DNA of 64,000 nucleotides from Brucella pecoris. Lineage in GTDB: Bacteria > Pseudomonadota > Alphaproteobacteria > Rhizobiales > Rhizobiaceae. Under the pieces are notes generated by a model. It worked only from the letters and a program-made list of their open reading frames with translations. It had not been told where the DNA came from and did no database searches. Shown in pieces: positions 31,985 to 41,197 of the stretch. The stretch spans positions 1-64,000 of the forward strand of contig NZ_VEWK01000013.1 in the NCBI RefSeq assembly GCF_006376675.1, given 5' to 3'. The number at the start of each line of letters is the position of its first letter. Position 1 is the stretch's first letter. The position numbers and the translations under genes were made by a program.

Positions 31985-33529
31985 ATGCAGGTCGGTATCG
32001 ACATGGGTTCTGTTGCCGGAAGCGGTTCTGCCTCGGCAGCGGCGCTTGGCGGTGGCAAGCAGGCCATGCTTGATCTTGAGGAGCTGCTCGCCACGCGTCT
32101 GCTGGTGCAGGGCAATTCCGGCTCCGGCAAGTCGCACCTTCTGCGTCGTCTTCTGGAACAGAGCGCGCAATGGGTGCAGCAGTGCATCGTTGATCCTGAA
32201 GGCGATTTCGTCACACTGGCCGATCTTTACGGCCATGTCGTTGTCGATGCCGCTCGTACCGAAGCTGAACTGACCCGCATTGCCGGACGTATCCGCCAGC
32301 ACCGTGTTTCGGTAGTGCTCAATCTGGAAGGGCTGGACGTCGAGCAGCAGATGCGCTCGGCTGCGGCTTTCCTCGGCGGTCTTTTCGATGCCGAGCGCGA
32401 CTATTGGTATCCGATGCTCGTGGTGGTGGATGAGGCGCAGCTTTTTGCGCCTGCCGCCGCAGGCGAAGTGTCGGACGAAGCGCGCAAGCTGTCGCTGGGC
32501 GCGATGACAAATCTCATGTGTCGCGGACGAAAGCGCGGCCTTGCGGGTGTCATTGCCACGCAGCGACTGGCAAAGCTTGCTAAAAACGTGGCTGCCGAAG
32601 CCTCCAACTTCCTGATGGGGCGCACATTTCTCGATATCGACATGGCACGCGCTGCCGATCTTCTGGGCATGGAGCGCCGCCAAGCTGAAATGTTCCGGGA
32701 TTTGCAGCGCGGGCATTTCGTGGCGCTTGGCCCTGCATTGTCGCGCCGTCCCTTGCCGATCAAGATTGGCAAGGTGGAGACATCGGCACGTTCGTCATCG
32801 CCGAAACTGATGCCGCTGCCGGATGCACCGGAAGATGCGCTCGACCTTATCTTCACGCCCGCACCGCAAGAAATCCGCACTGTTGTGCGCAGGACGCCGC
32901 CACCTCCACCGCCGCCATCGACGGCGGAAATTCTGGCGCAGGTGGCAAAGCCGAAGCCCGAGGCCGAACCGGCACAAGAGCCGTTGTTCCCCGGCATCGT
33001 GGAAGCCGAGCGCGATGAGCTTCTTGAAAAGGTCATGCGCGAGATCGTGGACGATCCGGAAGCTTCGTTCCGCTCAGTTGCCGTTCTCTATCAGGACTTT
33101 CTTGTGCGCTGCCGCATTCACCGCGTTCCGGGCGAGCCGCTGGCTCTGCCTGCCTTCCGCCGCAGGCTGGCGGTGGCGCAGGCCAGCATTGAAAGCGATG
33201 TGGCCAGTGGCGAAACATGGCAGCAGGCGCTGTCGCTGTCAGAAAGCCTCACCGACGATGTGCAGGGCGTGTTCCTGATCGTGGCGCAGGCAGCCGTCAC
33301 CGGTGCGCCTTGCCCCTCCGATGCGGCTTTGGCGCGGGCTTACGGCACGCATTCGTTCAGCCGCGCGCGGCGTTTGCTGACCTATTTCGAGGAGCGCGGG
33401 CTTCTGGTTGTTCGCAATGATTTCAAGGGAATGCGCATCGTCAATTTCCCCGATCTTGCCTGTGAGACCGCTCCGGGCGACCCGAATGCGCCGGACGAGC
33501 TGGCGGAAGAAGGCGCTGCGGCTGAATAG
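31985..33529 (+). CDS. HerA/FtsK-like P-loop ATPase with C-terminal winged-helix-like region
   Basis: A 514-residue ATPase of the DUF87/HerA type. Walker A is GNSGSGKS (43-50), the second block CIVDPEGDF (68-75), Walker B MLVVVDEAQ (144-152), and RGRKRGLAGVIATQRLAKL is the sensor/arginine-finger stretch near 190. A proline-rich hinge (about 306-314, TPPPPPPP) separates it from a C-terminal part whose last 90 residues resemble a winged helix (PSDAALARAYGTHSFSRARR). HerA relatives pump or remodel DNA, but no nuclease partner gene is adjacent. AAAGGAGG precedes the ATG. Confidence 0.82.
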   Translation: MQVGIDMGSVAGSGSASAAALGGGKQAMLDLEELLATRLLVQGNSGSGKSHLLRRLLEQSAQWVQQCIVDPEGDFVTLADLYGHVVVDAARTEAELTRIAGRIRQHRVSVVLNLEGLDVEQQMRSAAAFLGGLFDAERDYWYPMLVVVDEAQLFAPAAAGEVSDEARKLSLGAMTNLMCRGRKRGLAGVIATQRLAKLAKNVAAEASNFLMGRTFLDIDMARAADLLGMERRQAEMFRDLQRGHFVALGPALSRRPLPIKIGKVETSARSSSPKLMPLPDAPEDALDLIFTPAPQEIRTVVRRTPPPPPPPSTAEILAQVAKPKPEAEPAQEPLFPGIVEAERDELLEKVMREIVDDPEASFRSVAVLYQDFLVRCRIHRVPGEPLALPAFRRRLAVAQASIESDVASGETWQQALSLSESLTDDVQGVFLIVAQAAVTGAPCPSDAALARAYGTHSFSRARRLLTYFEERGLLVVRNDFKGMRIVNFPDLACETAPGDPNAPDELAEEGAAAE

Positions 33530-33614
33530 AATAAGTTGTTGCCTGTGAAAACTGTCATGAACCTGTAATGATCCTCGCCGACAGCTTGCGAAACGGATCA
33601 TTCAGGGCGACAGC

Positions 33615-34913
33615 GTGACAGAGCCAGTAAAGCAGCCGGATTTCAAAGAACTTTTCACGACTTTCGGTAAAGTGGGCCTTCTGTCCTTCGGCGGACCAGC
33701 CGCGCAGATCGCCATGCTGCAGCGCATCCTCGTGGATGAGAAAAAATGGATGGATCAGGAACGGCTGATCCATGCACTCAATTTCTGCATGTTGCTGCCG
33801 GGACCGGAAGCCATGCAGCTTGCGACCTATTCGGGCTGGGCGGTGAAAGGCTGGCGCGGCGGCCTGCTGGCAGGGCTGTTATTCGTGCTGCCCGGCGCAG
33901 TTGTCATGCTTGCATTGTCGGCACTTTATATCGCTTTCGGGCATGTCGAGGTCGTGGCGGGGCTGTTGTTCGGCCTCAAGGCTGCGGTTTTGGCCGTGGT
34001 TTTCGAAGCGCTCTACCGCATGGCCAAACGGACATTGGCCTCCAGCTTCTCCTACACAGTGGCGATTGCGGCATTCATTGCGATCGCCTTTCTGAAGCTG
34101 CCGTTTCCGCTCGTTGTTCTGCTGGCGGCTCTCGCGGGTGGGTTGCGACATATAGTTCAGGGAAATGGCGCAGCAACAATTCTGGGAGAGGCGACACCCG
34201 GTGCCCTGCGCGAATTCACGCAGCAGACGTTGATCTGGGGCGGGCTATGGCTTTTGCCTCTTGTCGGGCTTTTCATCATTTTTGGCGGTACGCATGTCTT
34301 TGTGCAGGAAGCCGCATTTTTCTCGAAGCTCGCCGCGGTGACATTTGGTGGCGCTTATGCCGCCCTTTCCTATACAGCGCAGCAGGCGGTCGAGCATTTC
34401 GGCTGGATGAAGCCGGGTGAGATGCTGACCGGGCTTGGTCTGGCCGAGACCACGCCGGGGCCGTTGATCCTCGTGCTGGTCTTTGTAGGCTTCGTGGGAG
34501 CTGCGAACCTATCGGGCCTGCCACCGCTTCTGGGTGGCTTCTTCGGCGGGTTGATTGCGCTCTGGTTTACCTTCGTACCGTGTTTTCTATGGATATTGGC
34601 GGGCGCGCCATTCGTGGAGCGGCTGCGTCAGGTGCGCTGGCTGTCGGCGATGCTGGGCGGGATCACGGCTGCGGTTGTCGGCGTGATTGCCAATCTGGCG
34701 CTATGGTTCTCGCTGCATGTCCTGTTTTCGCAGGTGGTCGAGAAGGCTGTCGGTCCCTTCACATTGCCGCTGCCGGTCTGGAGCACAATAGACAATGCCG
34801 CCGTCCTGATCGCAGGCGCGGCGGCATTATTGCTTGTCGTCTTCAAAATGAACATGCCGCTCGTGCTGTTGCTGGCGGCATGTTTCGGAATTGCTATTCG
34901 CCTGATGTTTTGA
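33615..34913 (+). CDS. chrA: Chromate efflux transporter ChrA
   Basis: A 432-residue inner-membrane protein of the CHR family, which extrudes chromate. It has two homologous halves: FGKVGLLSFGGPAAQIAML near residue 15, and its counterpart KLAAVTFGGAYAALSY near 240, with MKPGEMLTGLGLAETTPGPL. About ten to twelve membrane segments are visible, and the long bidomain form is normal. The start is a GTG at 33615. No chrB-like regulator is nearby; it converges with prs. Confidence 0.9.
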   Translation: MTEPVKQPDFKELFTTFGKVGLLSFGGPAAQIAMLQRILVDEKKWMDQERLIHALNFCMLLPGPEAMQLATYSGWAVKGWRGGLLAGLLFVLPGAVVMLALSALYIAFGHVEVVAGLLFGLKAAVLAVVFEALYRMAKRTLASSFSYTVAIAAFIAIAFLKLPFPLVVLLAALAGGLRHIVQGNGAATILGEATPGALREFTQQTLIWGGLWLLPLVGLFIIFGGTHVFVQEAAFFSKLAAVTFGGAYAALSYTAQQAVEHFGWMKPGEMLTGLGLAETTPGPLILVLVFVGFVGAANLSGLPPLLGGFFGGLIALWFTFVPCFLWILAGAPFVERLRQVRWLSAMLGGITAAVVGVIANLALWFSLHVLFSQVVEKAVGPFTLPLPVWSTIDNAAVLIAGAAALLLVVFKMNMPLVLLLAACFGIAIRLMF

Positions 34914-35846
34914 TTAGTCGAACAGGCTCGAAACAGACTCTTCCGCTGCTGTACGCGCAATGGCTTCGCCGATCAGATCGGAGATAGAGAGCACGCGGAT
35001 ATTCGGCGCATCGTTGATCGCGGTGGTCGGCTGGATGGAATCGGTGATGACCAGTTCCTTCAGCTTCGACGCGGCGATACGGGCAACCGCGCCACCGGAC
35101 AGAACGCCATGCGTAATGTAGGCGGTGACGCTGTTCGCGCCCTTGGCCAGCAGGGCTTCGGCTGCATTGCAGAGCGTGCCGCCGGAATCGACGATATCGT
35201 CGAACAGCAGACAATCTTTGCCGACGACGTCGCCGATGACGTTCATGACTTCCGATTCACCTGGACGTTCGCGGCGCTTGTCGACGATGGCGAGCTGTGC
35301 ATCGATACGCTTGGCCAGCGAACGGGCACGCACCACGCCACCGACGTCAGGCGAAACGACCATGCAGTTGCCAGTTGCGTAATTGGCCTTCACGTCACGC
35401 GCGATAACCGGAACCGCATAGAGATTGTCGGTCGGGATGTCGAAGAAGCCCTGAATCTGACCGGCATGAAGGTCGAGCGTCAGAACGCGGTTCGCACCGG
35501 CTTCGGTGATGAGGTTGGAAACAAGCTTTGCCGAGATCGGCGTGCGCGGACCGGGCTTGCGGTCCTGACGGGCATAGCCGAAATAGGGCAGGACGGCGGT
35601 GATGCGACGTGCGGAGGAGCGGCGGAAGGCGTCGATCATGATGAGCAGTTCCATCAGGTGATCATTTGCCGGGTAGGAAGTCGATTGCAGAACGAATACG
35701 TCTTCGCCGCGGACGTTTTCCTGAATCTCTACGAAGATTTCCTGATCGGCGAAGCGACGGACGCTGGCCTTACCGAGTGGAATGTTGAGATATTGAGCAA
35801 CGGATTCGGCAAGAACCCGGTTGGAGTTGCCTGCGAAAAGTTTCAT
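34914..35846 (-). CDS. prs: Ribose-phosphate pyrophosphokinase
   Basis: A 310-residue PRPP synthetase, transferring pyrophosphate from ATP to ribose 5-phosphate for nucleotide, histidine and NAD synthesis. It has the family N terminus MKLFAGNSNRVLAESVA, the metal/ATP loop RQDRKPGPRTPISAKLV, LDLHAGQIQGFFD and the PRPP motif LLFDDIVDSGGTLCNAA. The start at 35846 is chosen from this N terminus; sequence further upstream is not conserved in character. It sits 292 bases from the lipoprotein gene. Confidence 0.96.
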   Translation of the reverse strand: MKLFAGNSNRVLAESVAQYLNIPLGKASVRRFADQEIFVEIQENVRGEDVFVLQSTSYPANDHLMELLIMIDAFRRSSARRITAVLPYFGYARQDRKPGPRTPISAKLVSNLITEAGANRVLTLDLHAGQIQGFFDIPTDNLYAVPVIARDVKANYATGNCMVVSPDVGGVVRARSLAKRIDAQLAIVDKRRERPGESEVMNVIGDVVGKDCLLFDDIVDSGGTLCNAAEALLAKGANSVTAYITHGVLSGGAVARIAASKLKELVITDSIQPTTAINDAPNIRVLSISDLIGEAIARTAAEESVSSLFD

Positions 35847-36138
35847 TCTTTTGCCTCTGACGCCGATGCGGTCGCGGTTTGCAGTTTGGTTCTGTCGCAA
35901 CAGTCCGCCGTAACGGACGTAATCTCTTAAAAACTTTAAGCTGCGTACTTTCTGACGGGATCAAGTACTGCAGCTTGCAAGGTTTTCTTTCGGATGTGGG
36001 GCCTATTGCAAAGAGTCACCGTCATTGCAAGGCCCTTGGGAACACAATTGCTGTTAAAAGCCCGGTTTTCCGGCTTTCCCACAGTAGGCAAACATGATTC
36101 AGCAAAAGATTTCAGTCTTTTGCTGCCAAAGCAACTTT

Positions 36139-36780
36139 CTATGCGCGATTTGCCGCAAGCCAGGTCGAATATTCCTGCATGGTGCGGTCGGCGATTGCCT
36201 GCATTGCGGAAGCCGGAACGACGCTCCATGAGTCTGCGGCCGCACCTGGAACTTTCTCCTGCCCCTGTATCCGGTGAAGACGGTTGCCGGAAGCGTCCAG
36301 CACGTCCCAGACGTAGAGCACAGTGGTCTGGTTATCTTCCGAAAGAACGGAGAAATAACCCTTCATGACATAAGCCGCACTTGGGTCGTTGTTGCCTGCA
36401 AGCTCGATGCCCTTCGCCTTGGCGTCATCATTCATACGATGAGTGAGGGGAGTCACCACATTCACAGGCGCGCCGACAATCGGAGCGATATGCAACTTGC
36501 CCGGCTTGAGCGCCGCACTGCGCTGCGGTGCCGCTGGTGCGGTCGTTGCGGGCGCTGTTCCGGTCGCAGCCGGGGTTGTTCCCGTGGGCTGGACAGGTGC
36601 TGTCCCTGTCGCCGGGGTGCCCGGTGTCGTCGCCGGTGCAGCAGTTTGACCGGAACTTTGATTGCTACCCTGTACGTTCAGAGCGGATTCGGTGCTGTTG
36701 CAGGCGGCAAGCAAGCTTGTAAGCACCCCGGCCAGCAACAACATCGTTGAAAGACGTGCCTTGTTCATGTTCGGCTTCAT
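36139..36780 (-). CDS. Putative lipoprotein with Thr/Pro/Ala-rich linker
   Basis: A 213-residue exported lipoprotein: a short signal (MKPNMNKARLSTMLLLAGVL) ends in the lipobox LLAAC. The lipid anchor is followed by a flexible linker made largely of T, P, A and G up to about residue 90, suited to crossing the periplasm. A globular C-terminal domain begins KPGKLHIAPIVGAP and includes AYVMKGYFSVL and YVWDVLDASGNRLHRIQG. I do not recognise the domain. The start is uncertain between 36780 and 36768; the AGGAG lies too close to the first and rather far from the second. Confidence 0.78.
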   Translation of the reverse strand: MKPNMNKARLSTMLLLAGVLTSLLAACNSTESALNVQGSNQSSGQTAAPATTPGTPATGTAPVQPTGTTPAATGTAPATTAPAAPQRSAALKPGKLHIAPIVGAPVNVVTPLTHRMNDDAKAKGIELAGNNDPSAAYVMKGYFSVLSEDNQTTVLYVWDVLDASGNRLHRIQGQEKVPGAAADSWSVVPASAMQAIADRTMQEYSTWLAANRA

Positions 36781-36850
36781 GCTCCTGAAGGCGCAGTTTC
36801 TCTGCGATAGGGCATTTTCAGTATGAAATAGTCTATCGATCTCTCCCGAC

Positions 36851-36893
36851 GTGCATCTCACCCGAAAACTGCTTCGCACTTTTCGGGATGCAC
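36851..36893. repeat. Mosaic element module A' (single)
   Basis: GTGCATC and GATGCAC bound CCGAAAACTGCTTCGCACTTTTCGG-like sequence, close to the copies at 28518 and 31928. No module B is attached here. Confidence 0.8.
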
Positions 36894-36921
36894 TTGTGGC
36901 AGTTTTATCGCCGATTGCGCC

Positions 36922-38073
36922 TCATTTGACAATCATATCAAGAGAATGGCGGGATAATGGCTGAGCCGCGCCATTTGTTGTGAGATAAGTCTGCCCCAGC
37001 GTCATCGCAGTCTGCGTATCGGAATCCGTGATGATCATATGCGCGAAAAGTGTCATATCCGGCTGGATGCTTTCCGGGTTTCCAGCATAAAACATCTGCG
37101 GGTCCATCCACGATGGCGTGAAGCGCGCACCCACCGAATAGCCGCAGGCATTGAGGCGGTGGCGGGTGAGGCCGTGCGCTTCCATGGTCCGGGCATGGGC
37201 GTCGAACACGTCGCCGAATGTCGAGGCGGGCGTCATTGCCGCTTCCACGGCTTCCAGTGCCTCACGTGCGGCTGCATAGAGCTCCAGATGATGTGTGGTC
37301 GGCTTCCCGACGATCAGCGTGCGCATCATTGGCGCGTGGTAATGCCGAAATACGCCCGACCATTCGAGCGTAAGCTGGTCGTTCTTGTTCAGCTTGCGCC
37401 GGCCGGATTTGTAGCGGCAGAGCAGGGCATCGTCGCCCGAGCCGATGATGTATTCATTTGCGGGGTAGTCGCCGTCACCAGCGAAATTGGCGCTCATCAT
37501 CGCAGCCAGAATATCGGCCTCGTTCGCCCCGCCTTTGGTCAGCTTTATCGCGGCGTCGAGCGCATCGTCGCTGAGTTCGGCAGCGCGCTTGGCATAGGCG
37601 ATTTCGGCAGGGCTTTTCAGCAGGCGCAGGCGATCCACCATGCCGGATGCGTCGTAAAGCTTGGCAAAGCTCTGCAACTGTTCATCGAGCTTGCGGGCAT
37701 TGGCACCGGTGAGGCCGTGCGTCTGGTATTCGATCCCGATCCGGGTGCCGAGAAGGTCGAGTTCCGTCAGGATATTGCGCAGGTCGGAAGCCGGATTGGC
37801 ATTGTCGCGGTCTGTCCAGACGACGATGTTCTCGATATTCGACGTGTGGCGCGCCTGCCGCAGATCGGCGGAACGCGTCATCAGGACCATCGAACCGTCG
37901 GCCTTCACGACGAGACACTGGAAAAAGCAGAAGCCGAACGTGTCATAGCCGGTCAGCCAGTACATGCTCTCCTGCGCGAACAGCAGAAGTGCATCCAGCT
38001 TTTCCTCCTCCATCTTCAAGATCAGACGGTCGCGACGTGCGGCGAATTCTTCCGGCTCGAAGTGAAGGGCCAT
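36922..38073 (-). CDS. M24 (pita-bread) family protein, creatinase/ectoine-hydrolase-like, metal ligands not conserved
   Basis: A 383-residue M24-fold protein. The N-terminal creatinase-like domain (about 1-150) includes ALLLFAQESMYWLTGYD. The C-terminal catalytic-type domain begins near 155 (KSPAEIAYAKRAAEL). The usual five metal ligands of aminopeptidase P/prolidase are largely replaced: the D..D pair region reads LTLEWSGVFRHYHAPMMRT, the GHgiG histidine is CGYSVG, the iEPg block is FAHMIITD, and the final glutamate region is LGQTYLTTNG. That points to a metal-independent hydrolase such as creatinase or ectoine hydrolase rather than an active dipeptidase. It lies 10 bases downstream of pgeF. 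Confidence 0.78.
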   Translation of the reverse strand: MALHFEPEEFAARRDRLILKMEEEKLDALLLFAQESMYWLTGYDTFGFCFFQCLVVKADGSMVLMTRSADLRQARHTSNIENIVVWTDRDNANPASDLRNILTELDLLGTRIGIEYQTHGLTGANARKLDEQLQSFAKLYDASGMVDRLRLLKSPAEIAYAKRAAELSDDALDAAIKLTKGGANEADILAAMMSANFAGDGDYPANEYIIGSGDDALLCRYKSGRRKLNKNDQLTLEWSGVFRHYHAPMMRTLIVGKPTTHHLELYAAAREALEAVEAAMTPASTFGDVFDAHARTMEAHGLTRHRLNACGYSVGARFTPSWMDPQMFYAGNPESIQPDMTLFAHMIITDSDTQTAMTLGQTYLTTNGAAQPLSRHSLDMIVK

Positions 38074-38083
38074 GCGGTTCTCC

Positions 38084-38881
38084 CTATTCTTTGATGATGG
38101 CTATCGCTGCAATCTGGCGCCCGTAGTCGGGTTCGTTGCGATGAGTGGTGCGCCGGTAGGAATAGAACTGTTCCTCATCGGCATAGGTGCACTGGCGAAG
38201 GGATTCTGCCCGCACGCCAGCCTTTGTCAGCCGGTCGGTGATGAATGCCCACAGATCGAAAAGCTTGTGTTCCGGCTTATCGGAAGGCTGGAAATAGGCG
38301 GTGTAGGCAGAGTCCCTGCCGATAAATTCCGCGTAGAATTCCGGTCCGACTTCGTAGTTTTTGGGTCCGATGGTCGGGCCGAGAACGGCAACGATATTCT
38401 CGCGCTTTGCACCGAGGCCGATCATGGCTTCAACGGTGTTCTCGAGCACACCGCCGAAAGCGCCGCGCCATCCGGCATGGGCGGAGCCGATGACTCCCGC
38501 TTCATGATCGGCAAAAAGCACTGGCCCGCAGTCGGCAGACAGGGCGCCAATGGCGATGCCGGGAACATTTGTCACCATGGCATCAGCCTTCGGACGCGGG
38601 GCGCCGAACGGTTCGGTGACATGGAGGACATCGGGCGAATGAACCTGATGCACGGTCATGAGATGATCGGGTGCAACGCCAAGGCTTTCCGCTACACGAC
38701 GGCGATTCTCGGCAACCTTTTCCGGCACATCGTTTGAACCGCTTCCAACATTCAAGCCCATATAGATGCCATCGGAAACGCCGCCCTTGCGGGTGAAAAA
38801 GCCATGCGCAATCCGCTTCCCGTTCTGTCCGACGGGCTTTTCAAGGAGAGGCGAGCGGAGCGGTTGCGGCATATCTGTCAT
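38084..38881 (-). CDS. pgeF: Peptidoglycan editing factor PgeF / YfiH (laccase-domain) family
   Basis: A 265-residue multicopper-polyphenol-oxidase-domain protein (YfiH/PgeF type). Relatives include the E. coli factor that removes L-Ser-containing muropeptides and human LACC1. Conserved histidine and cysteine blocks are present: TVHQVHSPDV, SADCGPVLFAD and SAHAGWRGAFGGV, the usual zinc site and Cys-His pair. The start at 38881 (MTDMPQPL) is chosen because the family begins close to this point, although an in-frame extension of 40 codons exists upstream. It follows the MidA-like methyltransferase gene on the same strand. Confidence 0.88.
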   Translation of the reverse strand: MTDMPQPLRSPLLEKPVGQNGKRIAHGFFTRKGGVSDGIYMGLNVGSGSNDVPEKVAENRRRVAESLGVAPDHLMTVHQVHSPDVLHVTEPFGAPRPKADAMVTNVPGIAIGALSADCGPVLFADHEAGVIGSAHAGWRGAFGGVLENTVEAMIGLGAKRENIVAVLGPTIGPKNYEVGPEFYAEFIGRDSAYTAYFQPSDKPEHKLFDLWAFITDRLTKAGVRAESLRQCTYADEEQFYSYRRTTHRNEPDYGRQIAAIAIIKE

Positions 38882-38960
38882 CTTGCTGACTTTCGTAAAC
38901 GGCGGGATGGTGGGGGAGGTCTGTTGGCTTGTCAATCGCTGCTTTTTGAAGGCCAGGGCA

Positions 38961-40064
38961 TTACGTGGCCTCGAAAGGATAGAGGCGCGTCTGCCGGTCA
39001 CTCAATGCGAGAACCTTGAACAAGGTTCCCATTTGATCGGGTGCGGCCAGTCTTTCGACGTCCTGCCGGATTTTCTCTTGAAACGCAGAATCCTTGCCCG
39101 AACCGAGTTTTCCGGCGCGATCGAGAAGGCCCATTGCGAGTAGAAACTCGCCTTGCGTCATCGTTCCGGTTTTGCAGCCGCTGGCCCGTGCGGTCTTCTC
39201 CAGACTATCGAAATCGACATGGCTGGTCAGATCGGCTTCGCCCGGATGGCCGAACACATCGTCGTAAGCATGTTTAAGCATGGCTTGCAGCGTATCGCCG
39301 AAACCGGCTTTCAGATGGCCGTAGTCGATATTGAGCGCCGCGCCGCGTGTGGTCGCGATACGACTAGCAATTTCCTGTATCAAGGCCGTGCGCGCCGGAG
39401 CCGCTTCAAAGATAGCGCCTTCGGGTGCTTCCGCATGGCTTGCAGGTAAAAGTGCCGGATCAATGCCGCCCAGTCCGCTGACGAAATGGAACTCATCCTT
39501 TTCATTGAGCGCGATCATCCGTTCGACAAAGCGGCCACCGGCCTTAACGAACTGCCGGAACGGAATCGCATCGAACAGCTCATTGGTGACGAGGATCAGT
39601 GGCCTGTTGGCAGTTTCGGTGGAAATATCGGCGAAGCGTTCGAACCAGTCGATCTTCGCCCCGGCATCGGACAGCTTTTCCTTTTGCCTTTCGACAAGGC
39701 GCGGGCTGGTTTCGACCATGGCAACACGCATCTGGCCCAGCATTTGCGGGGCAAGCCTGCCGATGGTGCGCAGCATGTCGCTCATCAGTGTGCCGCGACC
39801 GGGGCCGATTTCGCACAGCACGATATTGTCCGGGCGTCCGAGCGCATCCCATTCGCTGACGCACCAGATACCGATCAGTTCGCCGAACATCTGGCTCACT
39901 TCCGGCGCGGTGATGAAATCGCCGTCACGCCCAAAAGGTTCGCGGGTCGTATAATAGCCCGCTTCGCGATCACCGAGGCAGGCTGCCATATAATCGGCAA
40001 CGCTGATCGGTCCGGTGCTGGCGATCAACCGTTTCAGCCGGTCTTTCAGCGTTGCTTCAGGCAT
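38961..40064 (-). CDS. SAM-dependent methyltransferase, MidA/NDUFAF7 family
   Basis: A 367-residue class I methyltransferase of the MidA/NDUFAF7 type. The mitochondrial relative methylates an arginine of complex I during assembly; a similar role on bacterial NADH dehydrogenase is inferred. It has the family N terminus RLIASTGPISVADYMAACLG, GYYTTREPFGRDGDFITAPE, and the SAM loop CEIGPGRGTLMSDML (about 90-104). Its start overlaps the end of lgt by eight bases, so the two are translationally coupled, and pgeF follows. Confidence 0.9.
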   Translation of the reverse strand: MPEATLKDRLKRLIASTGPISVADYMAACLGDREAGYYTTREPFGRDGDFITAPEVSQMFGELIGIWCVSEWDALGRPDNIVLCEIGPGRGTLMSDMLRTIGRLAPQMLGQMRVAMVETSPRLVERQKEKLSDAGAKIDWFERFADISTETANRPLILVTNELFDAIPFRQFVKAGGRFVERMIALNEKDEFHFVSGLGGIDPALLPASHAEAPEGAIFEAAPARTALIQEIASRIATTRGAALNIDYGHLKAGFGDTLQAMLKHAYDDVFGHPGEADLTSHVDFDSLEKTARASGCKTGTMTQGEFLLAMGLLDRAGKLGSGKDSAFQEKIRQDVERLAAPDQMGTLFKVLALSDRQTRLYPFEAT

Positions 40065-40902
40065 CTTTCGCCGCTGCACGGTTGGCGCGCCACATGGCCC
40101 AAAGCCCGATCAGCACCATTGGCACCGAAAGAACCATGCCCATGGTAAGCCACCCGCCGAAGAGATAGCCGAGCTGGGCATCCGGCTCGCGGAAGAATTC
40201 GACGACGATGCGGCTGAGACCATAGCCTGTGACGAAAGCACCAGCGATGAAGCCCGGCTTCTTCAGTTTGCGCCCGACCCAGACCAGCAGGAACAGCACG
40301 AAGAAGAGCACAAGGCCCTCAAGAAAAGCTTCGTAAAGCTGGCTCGGATGGCGCGGCAGCGGGCCGCCATTGGGGAAATAAACTGCCCATGGCACATCGC
40401 TGACACGGCCCCACAGTTCCGAGTTGATGAAATTCGCAACACGCACCACGCCAAGTCCGACCGGAACACCGGCGGCAATCGTGTCGAACATGCTCCAGAC
40501 CTTGATGCCGCGCGAGCGGGCAAAAAGGATCATGGCGAGCGTAGTGCCGAGAATGCCGCCATGAAACGACATGCCGCCATCCCAGACAGCCGGAATGGCA
40601 AGCGGGTTGGAGATATAATAGGAGAAATTATAGAAGAGCACGTAGCCGATGCGTCCGCCGAGCACCACGCCGAGCGCTGCCCAGATCACGAAATCATCGA
40701 GAGCTTCCGGTGCCATTGGCGGCTGGTTGTGTGCCCAGAGGCGATGACTGCGCAGAAGCTTTTTGCCATACCACCAGGCAAACATGATGCCCACGACATA
40801 GCCAAGGCCGTACCAGTGCACTGCCAGCGGCCCGATCTGGAAAATCACCGGATCGATATTTGGGAAGGCGAGCGCCGATGCGGGCAGCAACGTCTCAATC
40901 AT
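40057..40902 (-). CDS. lgt: Prolipoprotein diacylglyceryl transferase
   Basis: A 281-residue inner-membrane enzyme that transfers diacylglycerol from phosphatidylglycerol to the lipobox cysteine of prolipoproteins. It has about seven membrane segments. Signature stretches are VHWYGLGYVVGI near the N terminus, GVVLGGRIGYVLFYN, SFHGGILG, and RVANFINSELWGRVSDVPWA, with H-P-S-Q-LYEA later on. The length is normal. First gene of the lgt - methyltransferase - pgeF - M24 series on the minus strand, and it would modify the lipoproteins encoded elsewhere in the window. Confidence 0.95.
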   Translation of the reverse strand: MIETLLPASALAFPNIDPVIFQIGPLAVHWYGLGYVVGIMFAWWYGKKLLRSHRLWAHNQPPMAPEALDDFVIWAALGVVLGGRIGYVLFYNFSYYISNPLAIPAVWDGGMSFHGGILGTTLAMILFARSRGIKVWSMFDTIAAGVPVGLGVVRVANFINSELWGRVSDVPWAVYFPNGGPLPRHPSQLYEAFLEGLVLFFVLFLLVWVGRKLKKPGFIAGAFVTGYGLSRIVVEFFREPDAQLGYLFGGWLTMGMVLSVPMVLIGLWAMWRANRAAAKDA

Positions 40903-40966
40903 GAAATCACTCCGTTTTGTGACGGAACATGCTGGACCGGCCCGTTATGGTCAAGCTGTTCCCGTC

Positions 40967-41064
40967 TGCTGCAAATCGCATTTTCGGCGCTTCCGGTGCT
41001 CGTGTACCCTTAAGGTAACCTTAAGTACATTCGCCTGCGGTTCCTGCGGGCGGCTATTTTCGCG
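40967..41064. repeat. Long palindromic repeat (second copy of the 16334 type)
   Basis: TGCTGCAAATCGCATTTTCG, GCGCTTCCGGTGCTCGTG and a GTACCCTTAAGGTAACCTTA core followed by GCGGTTCCTGCG match the organisation at 16362-16450. It lies between lgt and the divergent ubiK-like gene. Confidence 0.75.
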
Positions 41065-41197
41065 ACGTCCATGATTATTGCTTCAGATGCGCGGAACCCG
41101 ATCACTTTCTATAGCTGCGCTTGCATCGGAACTGAGACGGCCCTATTTCAAATCTATGTTTTCAACAGGTCTTACCTGGAAATAAGGAATGATTGCC

